Shown here: positions 20,128 through 32,709 of the stretch, piece after piece
Position numbering within the stretch: the first letter of the stretch is position 1
Layout of the letters: every line of letters starts with the position of its first letter
Assembly: GCF_964340395.1 (NCBI RefSeq)
Contig: NC_135565.1
Span: 2,829,142 to 2,874,141 of the forward strand
Source of the DNA: Glandiceps talaboti
Lineage: Eukaryota; Hemichordata; Enteropneusta; Spengelidae
Direction of reading: 5' to 3'
Length of the DNA: 45,000 nt
Position numbers and translations under genes: made by a program
Notes under the pieces: model-generated
What the model was told of the DNA's origin: nothing
The model's input: only the letters and a program-made list of their open reading frames with translations
Databases searched by the model: none

Positions 20128-23100
20128 CAAGTAATGTAGACTATTTAGTATGATCAAGTAAGGTAGACTGATTAGCATCAAGTAATGTAGACTGATTAGT
20201 ATCAAGTAATGTAGACTGAATTGGTATCAAGTACTGTAATGTAGACTGATTAGTATCAAGTAATGTAGACTGATTAGTATCAAGTAATGTAGACTGATTA
20301 GTATCAAGTAATGTAGACTGATTAGTATCAAGTCCTGTAATGTAGACTGATTAGTATCAAGTAATGTAGACTGATTAGTATCAAGTAATGTAGACTGATT
20401 AGTATCAAGTAATGTAGACTGATTAGTATCAAGTAATGTAGACTGATTAGTATCAAGTACTGTAGACTGATTAGTATCAAGTACTGTAGACTGATTAGTA
20501 TCAAGTAATGTAGACTGATTAGTATCAAGTAATTTAGACTGATTAGTATCAAGTACTGTAATGTAGACTGATTAGTATCAAGTAATGTAGACTGATTAGT
20601 ATCAAGTAATGTAGACTGATTAGTATCAAGTAATGTAGACTGATTAGTATCAAGTACTGTAATGTAGACTGATACGTATCAAGTATTGTAGACTGATTAG
20701 TATCAAGTAATGTAGACTGATTAGTATCAAGTACTGTAATGTAGACTGATTAGTATCAAGTAATGTAGACTGATTAGTATCAAGTAATGTAGACTGATTA
20801 GTATCAAGTACTGTAATGTAGACTGATTAGTATCAAGTAATGTATACTGATTAGTATCAAGGAATGTAGACTGATTAGTATCAAGTAGTGTAGACAGATT
20901 AGTATCAAGTTCTGTAGACTGATTGGTATCAAGTTCTGTAATGTAGACTGATTAATATCAAGTAATATAGACTGATTAGTATCGAGTAAAGTAGACTGAT
21001 TAGTATCAAGTAATGTAGACTGATTATTATCATGTACTGTAATGTAGACTGATTAGTATCAAGTAATGTAGACTGATTATTATCATGTACTGTAATGTAG
21101 ACTGATTAGTATCAAGTAATGTAGACTGATTATTATCAAGTACTGTAATGTAGACTGATTAGTATCAAGTAATGTAGACTGATTATTATCATGTACTGTA
21201 ATGTAGACTGATTAGTATCAAGTAATGTAGACTGATTAGTATCAAGTAATGTAGACTGATTAGTATCAAGTAATGTAGACTGATTAGTATCAAGTACTGT
21301 AGACTGATTAGTATCAAGTATTGTAGACTGATTAGTATCAAGTAATGTAGACTGATAAGCATCAAGTAATGTAGACTGATTAGTATCAAGTAATGTAGAC
21401 TGATTAGTATCAAGTACTGTAATGTAGACTGATAAGTATCAAGTAATGTAGACTGATTAGTATCAAGTAATGTAATGTAGACTGATTAGTATCAAGTAAT
21501 GTAGACTAATTAGTATCAAGTACTGTAATGTAGACTGATAAGTATCAAGTAATGTAGACTGATTAGTATCAAGTACTGCAATGTAGACTGATTAGTATCA
21601 AGTACTGTAATGTAGACTGATTAGTATCAAGTAATGTAGACTGATTAGGATCAAGTAATGTAGACTGATTAGTATCAAGTAATGTAGACTGATTAGTATC
21701 AAGTACTGTAATGTAGACTGATTAGTATCAAGTAATGTAAACTGATTAGTATCAAGTAATGTAGACTGATTAGTATCAAGTAATGTAGACTGATTAGTAT
21801 CAAGTACTGTAATGTAGACTGATTAGTATCAAGTAATGTAGACTGATTAGAATCAAGTTATGTAGACTGATTAGTATCAAGTAATGTAGACTGATTAGTA
21901 TCAAGTAATGTAGACTGATTAGCATCAAGTAATGTAGACTGATTAGTATCAGGTAATGTAGACTGATTAGTATCAAGTACTGTAGACTGATTAGTAGCAG
22001 GTAATGTAGACTGATTAGTATCAAGTAATGTAGACTGATTAGTATCAAGTAATGTAGACTGATTAGAATCAAGTAATGTAGACTGATTAGTATCAAGTAC
22101 TGTAGACTGATTAGTATCAAGTAATGTAGACTGATTAGTATCAAGTACTGTAGACTGATTAGAATCAAGTAATGTAGACTGATTAGTATCAAGTTTTGTA
22201 ATGTAGACTGATTAGTATCAAGTACTGTAATGTAGACTGATTAGTATCAAGTACTGTAATGTAGACTGATTAGTATCAAGTAATGTAGACTGATTAGTAT
22301 CAAGTACTGTAATGTAGACTGATTAGTATCAAGTACTGTAATGTAGACTGATTAGTATCAAGTAATGTAGACTGATTAGTATCAAGTAATGTAGACTGAT
22401 TAGTATGATCAAGTAATGTAGGCTGATTAGTATCAAGTAATGTAGACTGATTAGTATCAAGTACTGTAATGTAGACTGATTAGTATCAAGTAATGTAGAC
22501 TGATTAGTATCAAGGAATGTAGACTGATTAGTATCAAGTAATGTAGACTGATTAGTATCAAGTTTTGTAATGTAGACTGATTAGTATCAAGTACTGTAAT
22601 GTAGACTGATTAGTATCAAGTACTGTAATGTAGACTGATTAGTATCAAGTAATGTAGACTGATTAGTATCAAGTAATGTAGACTGATTAGTATCAAGTAA
22701 TGTAGACTGATTAGTATCAAGTAATGTAGACTGATTAGTATCAAGTACTGTAATGTAGACTGATTAGTATCAAGTACTGGAATGTAGACTGATTAGTATC
22801 AAGTACTGTAATGTAGACTGATTAGTATCAAGTAATGTAGACTGATTAGTATCAAGTACTGTAATGTAGACTGATTAGTATCAAGTACTGTAATGTAGAC
22901 TGATTAGTATCAAGTAATGTAGACTGATTAGTATCAAGTACTGTAATGTAGACTGATTAGTATCAAGTACTGTAATGTAGACTGATTAGTATCAAGTAAT
23001 GTAGACTGATTAGTATCAAGTACTGTAATGTAGACTGATTAGTATCAAGTAATGTAGACTGATTAGTATCAAGTCATGTAGACTGATTAGTATCAAGTAA

Positions 23101-23447
23101 TGTAGACTGATTATTATCAAGTAATACAGACTGGCTAGTATCAAGTACTGTAATGTAGACTGATTAGTATCAAGGAATGTAGACTGATTAGTATCAAGTA
23201 ATGTAGACTGATTAGTATCATGTACTGTAGACTGATTAGTATCAAGTCCTGTAATGTAGACTGATTAGTATCAAGTAATGTAGACTTATTATTATCAAGT
23301 AATGTAGACTGATTAGTATCAAGTAATGGAATGTAGACTGATTAGTATCAAGTAGTGTAGACTGATTAGTATCAAGTAATGTAGACTGATTAGTATCAAG
23401 TAGTGTAGACAGATTAGTATCAAGTAATGTAGACTGATTAGTATTAA
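20128..23447 (-). repeat. 24-bp minisatellite, left array (inverted orientation)
   Basis: About 3.3 kb of gtagactgattagtatcaag + taat, the reverse complement of the array at 26.9-32.1 kb. Besides the 24-bp unit there is a common 29-bp form with an extra 5 bp (aagtactgtaatgt in place of aagtaatgt). By length this is about 130 units. Minus-strand frames are open (LILISLHY) because 24 is a multiple of three; these are not considered genes. Confidence 0.98.
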
Positions 23448-23644
23448 GTTTGTCTGTGTTTGTGTGCGCACGCGCAAGAGAGGCTAAGCCGGTCGGACAG
23501 ATGCTTGAATTAATGAATGAATGAATGAATGAATGAATGAATGAATGAATGAATGGATGGATGAATGAATGAATGAATGAATGAATGAACGAACGAATGA
23601 AGGGAAGGACGGACATACATACATACATACATACATACATACAT

Positions 23645-23718
<74 letters not shown>

Positions 23719-23734
23719 GTATACAGATAGACAG
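23448..23734. repeat. Linker and compound tetranucleotide tracts, left module
   Basis: A linker (gcacgcgcaagagaggctaag) is followed by (GAAT)n at 23512-23600, (CATA)n at 23613-23645 and (CAGA)n at 23646-23718. The right module at 26447-26660 has the reverse-complement order of the same kinds of tract. Confidence 0.9.
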
Positions 23735-23810
23735 ACAGTTGTATCCATACACTCCTTGTCACAGGATATAAAATGTAGAGAAAATCTGAGGGATACACTT
23801 GAGTACTAAT
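23735..23810 (+). repeat. 76-bp inverted repeat, left copy
   Basis: It is matched in reverse complement by 26378-26453 with about six differences in 76. It marks the inner edge of the inverted module. Confidence 0.95.
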
Positions 23811-25590
23811 TGATTACCAGCCAGACAGTACATCATTTATGATATTATAATGAGACAAACATAACATTCAGACCATTTGGGTATTGTCCGTGCAGTTGAG
23901 GTATACGTAGATGCGACTTGTTTTGTGTTTCTGTGCCCACTTTTTGCTTTGACGCATGGCTAGGCTTGACGCTGTCATCTATTCATGTTTTTATATAGAT
24001 TAACGACGATAACATCTTTATGCAATATTTTGAAGATTAAAGAACAGAAAGTAACGATTGACGAAATAACGTAACAAATACTTATTCTATCATTAGTGCA
24101 TGACCAGGTTTAATCTAAGGCCTAGCAACAAATGTTTTTCAGATGTCACAACTAAGCGACCCTATATCTGTTCTACGTGTGAATTTCAAGTGACACAGTA
24201 TTGATATTTTTCTATAACGGTGTTTTATAATGGCCACTTGTAAGTTTCTCTTATCTCCTTGTAACATTATCCATACCGATTTATGTGATCGATATTCGTT
24301 CTATTCAAAGGCTCATTTTCTGTTTTTCGTCCAATTTTTGGAATCCAATATTGTGTAATATCGCGAGTCAACTTATAAGAACAGCTGCAGGATGTTCTCT
24401 GAACGCCCTTTTAGCTTTAATTGACGCTGCTGTGGGAGATATGACCACAACTGACATCAGCACAATTTGAACGCGCCATCCTTTCCTGTGATTTTTGTTA
24501 CCACTGACAGATTATCCCTGGCTATGGAGTATCTTTACATATGATCACTCAATAATTGTTCGTTCATTTTGTTCGGCACTTCTGTTAGTAACTCGCCTTC
24601 ATATAATTTCAATTATATAATTATTTCAAAACTGTATTATGTAACAAAGCGAAGTCAAAGAGACATCAAATCATGTCTTGTGTAGTATCATCTACTCCTA
24701 CGGAAATTACAAAACTATAAATAGTCTTTTTATGTCTTTAATGTAGCCTAACTGTTATCTATAGATATCATTGTAACCTCGATGAAAGTTCTTCCTGCAA
24801 AGCTGTTCAGTTTAGGTTGATTCTCAACATTTGTTTGGCTTATTACACTCAACATGTTTTTTTTTGCAAACTAATTACTACATGCATCAAAGCTAGTCAA
24901 TTGGTGATATGTTGGTATAACCAAAGGATGATATCAGGAATTGTTGTTAGAAAATGGACACGTAGCATTTAGGTAAAGACATTGGAAGGCTACCTTTTAT
25001 ATTAATTTGATGTTGTTAATCCAAGGTGGGATTTTGAGATATTCATCCTGAAAAGGTGCGTAACATTTTTTTTAATTGAACTTTATTTTAAAAAATTGGT
25101 AAAAAAAAAAAAAAGCAAAAAAAGCAAAAGCAAATTATACCCTGAAACGGTATCTTCCAGATTCTACGGCGAAATGCCTATATGTCGATATAGGGCAGGG
25201 AACTATATTACTAAGTATTTCATCCATTACATGTATTTATGTTTTTGGAACTTACTGGTGATTACCTACCACTCTCTAGACTCGTGAGTTAGAATGGCAA
25301 ACCCATTAATGTTCTACTTAAACTAATGAATTGTGCAAACACTTATTTTGGTGCTTTGTTGGAATAGAAAAAATTAGGCTATACAGACTAAATGAACGTT
25401 TTCATTCTCAACAAAAAACCTGTTTTCACTGATGGAAGAAAATACTGTTACTTCAACATAGCTTTAATAGAGGGGTGTTCGTAAGAGATAACTTAAATTT
25501 GTTTAAACAATTATATTATTGCACTTAGTATTACGTCAACACCGTCAACATTATAGGGGTATTTCCTCCCGTAAAGGGAGGTTATGTTAT
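23811..25590. other. Spacer between the inverted modules, no gene recognised
   Basis: Mostly single-copy, AT-rich. A short frame at 24285-24470 (NPILCNIASQLIRTAAGC and on) could not be assigned. A-rich tract at 25099-25130. Confidence 0.4.
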
Positions 25591-25604
25591 GCGCCTGTCT
25601 GCCC

Positions 25605-25650
<46 letters not shown>

Positions 25651-25694
25651 TTGTTTGTTGGTGTCTGTTTGTTTGTATGTCTGTCTGTCTGTGA
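25591..25694. repeat. (TCTG)n tract with conserved flanks
   Basis: About 25 TCTG/TTTG units preceded by gggaggttatgttatgcgcc and followed by gaacatgatatttcaaaagc. The flanks suggest a dispersed repeat carrying its own tetranucleotide tract; the family is not named here. Confidence 0.85.
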
Positions 25695-25819
25695 ACATGA
25701 TATTTCAAAAGCTACTATATTACATCGATTCTTATAAAACCAGCCACACATATTTCATAATTATGGTAATCACAAGAACTGGTTCGATTTTGGTAAACAT
25801 CCAATGAAGACTAATTAGT

Positions 25820-26377
25820 CATTTGCATATTTGATCTTTTTTTTAGTTATTAGGCTATATCTATGGAATGCATACTTCAAATTCAATGCAATTAGGTATA
25901 CATTAACAAAGCACATATGTCCTATAAAGTTTGTTGTTTAGCTTACTGCTTTAATGAATAATTTGCATAATTAATGTTTTTCAGTAATTAGGCTTTACCT
26001 TAAGAATGCAAACTTCAAATTCATACAATTTGGTACATATATCAAACATAACAATGCACACATGCCCTACGAAGTTTGTTGACATGGCTTCTACTTTTAA
26101 TGAGCAATTTGAATAATTAATGATCTTCAGCAATTAAGTTATATCTTTTAAAAGTACGCTTCAAATTCCATATAGTTTAGTACATACCATAAGAAAGTAC
26201 ACATATCCTTTGCTGGTATAGTTTTTAATTTTAATTATTTTCGGTAATTGGGGTATATCTTCAAATCAAACTTCAATTTCACATAATTTAGTACAAGCAT
26301 TGATGGTAAAGAAGTGCATGTGTCATTTAAAGCTTGATGTAACTTATAAGCTAAATGGTTCATTTGCATAATAAACG
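25820..26377 (+). repeat. AT-rich dispersed tandem family, copy 4
   Basis: About four units with tagttattaggctatatct, agtaattaggctttacctta, agcaattaagttatatctt and ggtaattggggtatatctt as successive marks, spaced about 138, 149 and 113 bp. It lies inside the spacer of the inverted arrays. Confidence 0.85.
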
Positions 26378-26450
26378 ATTAGTACTCAAGTGTATCCCTC
26401 ACATTTTCTCTACATTTTACTTCCTGTGACAAGGAGTATATGGATATCAC

Positions 26451-26453
<3 letters not shown>
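26378..26453 (-). repeat. 76-bp inverted repeat, right copy
   Basis: Reverse-complement partner of 23735-23810. Confidence 0.95.
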
Positions 26454-26491
<38 letters not shown>

Positions 26492-26660
26492 TCCTGTCTG
26501 TCTGTCTGTCTGTCTGTCTATCTGTCTGTCTGTCTGCCTGTCTGTCTGTCTGTCCGTCCATCCTTCCTTCTGTTCTTCATTTGTTTGTTTGTTCATTCGT
26601 TTGTTCGTCCGTCAATCTGACTCAGCCTCCCTTGCACGCACACACACACGCACACACACA
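26447..26660. repeat. Compound tetranucleotide tracts and linker, right module
   Basis: (TCTG)n at 26451-26555, TTTG/TTCG units to about 26612, then a linker with cagcctcccttgcacgcac that matches the reverse complement of the left linker. Confidence 0.9.
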
Positions 26661-26696
26661 GTTGAGCGTGCACGTGTGCGTGTGTGCATGTGCATG

Positions 26697-26715
26697 TGAG
26701 TGAGTGAGTGAGTGA

Positions 26716-26771
<56 letters not shown>
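26697..26771. repeat. (GAGT)n then (GT)n microsatellite
   Basis: About six GAGT units passing into about 26 GT units. Present only in the right module, so inserted or expanded after the inversion. Confidence 0.95.
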
Positions 26772-26773
<2 letters not shown>

Positions 26774-26924
26774 CCATCTGGCTATTTTGTGTGTGTATGT
26801 GAGTGTATGTCTATTGTCTCTTTATGTCACCCCTAGCCAAACACTACTGGTTTAACGTGATGAGCAAACAAACTAGTTACGGAAATGGCTAAAGCTGATA
26901 AGTTTTGTAATTAAATGCATCGAT

Positions 26925-29900
26925 ACTAATCAGTCTACATTACTTGATACTAATCAGTCTACATTACTCGATACTAATCAGTCTACATTACTTGATACTA
27001 ATCAGTCTACATTACTCGATACTAATCAGTCTACATTACTCGATACTAATCAGTCTACAGTACTTGATAATAATCAGTCTACATTACTTGATACTAATCA
27101 GTCTACATTACTTGATACTAATCAGTCTACATTACTTGATACTAATCAGTCTACATTACTTGATACTAATCAGTCTACATTACTTGATACTAATCAGTCT
27201 ATATTACAGTACTTGATACTGATCAGTCAACATTACTTGATACTAATCAGTCTACATTACTTGATCATACTTATCAGTCTACATTACTTGATACTAATCA
27301 GTCTACATTACAGTACTTGTTACTGATCAGTCAACATTACTTGATACTAATCAGCCTACATTACTTGATCATACTTATCAGTCTACATTACTTGATACTA
27401 ATCAGTCTACATTACTTGATACTAATCAGTCTACATTACAGTACTTGATACTAATCAGTCTACATTACTTGATATTAATCAGTCTACATTACTTGATACT
27501 AATCAGTCTACATTACTTGACATTAATCAGTCTACATTACTTGATACTAATCAGTCTACATTACTTGATCATACTAATCAGTCTACACTACTTGACACTA
27601 ATCAGTCTACATTACTTGATACTAATCAGTCTACATTACTTGATACTAATCAGTCTACATTACTTGATATTAATCAGTCTACATTACTTGATACTAATCA
27701 GTCTACATTACTTGATACTAATCAGTCAACATTACTTGATACTAATCAGTCTACATTACAGTAGTTGTTACTGATCAGTCAACATTACTTGATACTAATC
27801 AGTCTACATTACTTGATCATACTTATCAGTCTACATTACTTGATACTAATCAGTCTACATTACAGTACTTGATACTGATCAGTCAACATTACTTGATACT
27901 AATCAGCCTACATTACTTGATCATACTTATCAGTCTACATTACTTGATACTAATCAGTCTACATTACAGTACTTGATACTAATCAGTCTACATTACTTGA
28001 TATTAATCAGTCTACATTACTTGATACTAATCAGTCTACATTACTTGATACTAATCAGTCTACATTACTTGATACTAATCAGTCTACATTACTTGATACT
28101 AATCAGTCTACTTTGCTTGATACTAATCAGTCTACATTACTTGATATTAATCAGTCTACATTACTTGATACTAATCAGTCTACATTACTTGATCATACTA
28201 ATCAGTCTACACTACTTGATACTAATCAGTCTACATTACTTGATACTAATCAGTCTACATTACTTGATACTAATCAGTCTACATTACTTGATATTAATCA
28301 GTCTACATTACTTGATACTAATCAGTCTACATTACTTGATATCAATCAGTCTACATTACTTGATACTAATCAGTCTACATTACTTGATATTAATCAGTCT
28401 ACATTACTTGATACTGATCAGTCTACATTACTTGATATTAATCAGTCTACATTACTTGATACTAGTCAGTCTACATTACTTGATACTAATCAGTCTACAT
28501 TACTTGATACTAATCAGTCTACATTACTTGATACTAATCAGTCTACATTACATTACTTGATACTAATCAGTCTACATTACTTGATACTAATCAGTCTACA
28601 TTACTTGATAGTAATCAGTCTACATTACTTGATACTAATCAGTCTACATTACTTGATACTAATCAGTCTACACTACTTGATATTAATCAGTCTACATTAC
28701 TTGATACTAATCAGTCTACATTACTTGACATTAATCAGTCTACATTACTTGATACTAATCAGTCTACATTACTTGATCATACTAATCAGTCTACACTACT
28801 TGACACTAATCAGTCTACATTACTTGATACTAATCAGTCTACATTACTTGATACTAATCAGTCTACATTACTTGATATTAATCAGTCTACATTACTTGAT
28901 ACTAATCAGTCTACATTACTTGATACTAATCAGTCTACATTACTTGATACTAATCAGTCTACATTACAGTACTTGATACTGATCAGTCAACATTACTTGA
29001 TACTAATCAGTCTACATTACTTGATCATACTTATCAGTCTACATTACTTGATACTAATCAGTCTACATTCCAGTACTTGATACTGATCAGTCAACATTAC
29101 TTGATACTAATCAGCCTACATTACTTGATCATACTTATCAGTCTACATTACTTGATACTAATCAGTCTACATTACAGTACTTGATACTAATCAGTCTACA
29201 TTACTTGATACTAATCAGTCTACATTACTTGATACTAATCAGTCTACATTACTTGATACTAATCAGTCTACATTACTTGATACTAATCAGTCTACATTAC
29301 TTGATACTAATCAGTCTACTTTGCTTGATACTAATCAGTCTACATTACTTGATATTAATCAGTCTACATTACTTGATACTAATCAGTCTACATTACTTGA
29401 TCATACTAATCAGTCTACACTACTTGATACTAATCAGTCTACATTACTTGATACTAATCAGTCTACATTACTTGATACTAATCAGTCTACATTACTTGAT
29501 ATTAATCAGTCTACATTACTTGATACTAATCAGTCTACATTACTTGATATTAATCAGTCTACATTACTTGATACTAATCAGTCTACATTACTTGATATTA
29601 ATCAGTCTACATTACTTGATACTAATCAGTCTACACTACTTGATACTGATCAGTCTACATTACTTGATACTAAACAGTCTACACTACTTGATACTAATAA
29701 GTCTACATTACTTGATACTAATCAGTCTACATTACTTGATATTAATCAGTCTACATTACTTGATTATACTAATCAGTCTACATTACTTGATACTAATCAG
29801 TCTACACTACTTGATATTAATCAGTCTACATTACTTGATCATACTAATCAGTCTACATTACTTGATCATACTAATCAGTCTACTTTGCTTGATACTAATC

Positions 29901-32063
29901 AGTCTACACTACTTGATACTAATCTGTCTACATTACTTGATACTAATCAGTCTACATTACTCGATACTAATCAGTCTACACTACTTAATATTAACCTGTC
30001 TACATTACTTGATGCCAATCAGTCTACATTACTTGATCATACTAATCTGTCTACATTACTTGATACTAATCAGTCTACATTACAGTACTTGATACTAATC
30101 AGTCTACATTACTTGATACTAATCAGTCTACATTACTTGATATTAATCAGTCTACATTACTTGATCATACTAATCAGCCTACATTACTTGATACTAATCA
30201 GTCTACATTACTTGATATTAATCAGTCTACATTACTTGATACTAATCAGTCTACATTACTTGATATTAATCAGTCTACACTACTTGATACTAATCTGTCT
30301 ACATTAGTTGATACTAATCAGTCTACATTACTTGATCATACTAATCAGTCTACATTACTTGATACTAATCAGTCTCCTTTGCTTGATATTAATCTGTCTA
30401 CATTACTTGATACCAATCTGTCTACACTACTTGATACTAATCAGTCTACATTACAGTACTTGATACTAATCAGTCTACATTACAGTACTTGATACTAATC
30501 TGTCTACATTACTTGATACTAATCAGTCTACATTACTTGATACTAATCAGTCTACATTACTTGATACTAATCAGTCTACACTACTTGATACTAATCAGTC
30601 TACATTACAGTACTTGATACTAATCAGTCTACATTACAGTACTTGATACTAATCAGTCTACATTACAAAACTTGATACTAATCAGTCTACATTACTTGAT
30701 ATTAATCAGTCTACATTACTTGATACTAATCAGTCTACATTACTTGATACTAATCAGTCTACATTACTTGATACTAATCAGTCTACATTACTTGATACTG
30801 ATCAGTCTACATTACTTGATACTAATCAGTCTACATTACTTGATACTAATCAGTCTACATTACTTGATACTAATCAGTCTACATTACTTGATACTAATCA
30901 GTCTACATTACTCGATACTAATCAGTCTACATTACTTGATACTAATCAGTCTACATTACTTGATACTAATCAGTCTACATTACTTGATACTAATCAGTCT
31001 ACACTACTTGATACTAATCTGTCTACATTACTTGATACTAATCAGTCTACATTACTTGATCATACTAATCAGTCTACATTACTTGATACTAATCAGTCTA
31101 CTTTGCTTGATATTAATCTGTCTACATTACTTGATACCAATCTGTCTACACTACTTGATACTAATCAGTCTACATTACAGTACTTGATACTAATCTGTCT
31201 ACATTACTTGATACTAATCAGTCTACATTACTTGATACTAATCAGTCTACATTACTTGATACTAATCAGTCTACACTACTTGATACTAATCAGTCTACAT
31301 TACTTGATACTAATCAGTCTACATTACTTGATACTAATCAGTCTACATTACTTGATACTAATCAGTCTACATTACTTGATACTGATCAGTCTACATTACT
31401 TGATACTAATCAGTCTACATTACTTGATACTAATCAGTCTACATTACTTGATACTAATCAGTCTACATTACTTGATACTAATCAGTCTACATTACTCGAT
31501 ACTAATCAGTCTACATTACTTGATACTAATCAGTCTACATTACTTGATACTAATCAGTCTACATTACTTGATACTAATCAGTCTATATTACTTGATATTA
31601 ATCAGTCTACATTACTTGATACTAATCAGTCTACATTACTTGATACTAATCAGGCTACATTACTCGATACTAATCAGTCTACATTACTTGATACTAATCA
31701 GTCTACATTACTTGATACTAATCAGTCTACATTACTTGATACTAATCAGTCTACATTACTCGATACTAATCAGTCTACATTACTTGATACTAATCAGTCT
31801 ACATTACTTGATACTAATCAGTCTACATTACTTGATATTAATCAGTCTACATTACTTGATACTAATCAGTCTACATTACTTGATACTAATCAGTCTACAT
31901 TACTTGATACTAATCAGTCTATATTACTTGATATTAATCAGTCTACATTAGTTGATACTAATCAGTCTACATTACTTGATACTAATCAGTCTACATTACT
32001 CGATACTAATCAGTCTACACTACTTGATACTAATCAGTCTACATTACTTGATATTATTCAGGC
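26925..32063 (+). repeat. 24-bp minisatellite, right array
   Basis: About 5.1 kb of units reading attacttgatactaatcagt + ctac, roughly 210 by length. Length variants are 29 bp (extra agtac) and 27 bp (extra cat, giving ttgatcatacta). A higher-order period of 1208 bp is visible between 27.4 and about 29.6 kb: marks at 27517 and 28725, 27863 and 29071, 28113 and 29321. A second period of 584 bp links 30797 with 31381 and 30911 with 31495. Open frames (LILISLHY, LLDTNQST) follow from the period. Confidence 0.98.
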
Positions 32064-32709
32064 ATTCAGTTTACATCTGGTATATAATAACGTAATTGTT
32101 TTTACATTTCCTACACTATGCTTATGGCGCTTTCCAATTGTTACTCCTAGTACAGACCTAAAGGAGCACAACAACCCTTTACAAGTCCTTATTACTGCAT
32201 GGGAGCATAAAACCCTACGTTTCTTGATTTTTTTGAAAAAAGAACTAAGAATAATTGCCCTATACAATTCTGGACGTGTGTATGGGTGTGCGCAGCCGTG
32301 GTGCGGGTGAGGCTGTTAATCCATTTTGGAGAAGCCAACAATGTTATTTTCGAAGTTGTTCCAGCCAGTTAGAGTTCAATGAGTTATGTGTATTTCTTTG
32401 CAAGTATAGCATTGGGAGTGTGTGAATGATCGCCTAGTTGATATTGTTGTACGTTTCAAGTACTATTCTACAGGGATGTCAACTTATTAGCTATTGAGTA
32501 TTTCAATGCCACCGATAACTCTAACACCCTGGTCTTAAGTCGTTCCAACGTAGTTATGCAATATTGCTTAAAAACTTCCTGATTGGTACAGCTGTAATAC
32601 AAACATAGTGAGAAACTCACATCTTCATCAATTCAATATATGTAGGTCGAATTTAGGTGTAGCTGTGTTGATGTCTTGAAGATTAAGATGGAGTCATGTT
32701 AATGTAATG
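32064..32709. other. Single-copy spacer between two minisatellites
   Basis: No gene recognised; a minus-strand frame at 32058-32267 has no known similarity. Confidence 0.4.

Noticed and set aside
20128-23447. Regular repeat array that could be taken for CRISPR
   Set aside because: Units are head-to-tail without spacers, in a eukaryotic setting; it is a minisatellite.
24285-24470. 61-codon frame in the spacer (NPILCNIASQLIRTAAGC..)
   Set aside because: Neither strand gives a recognisable protein; no splice context.
27973-31951. Leucine/isoleucine-rich frames of up to about 330 codons (LILISLHY)
   Set aside because: They are translations of the 24-bp minisatellite and change register at 29-bp and 27-bp variants.
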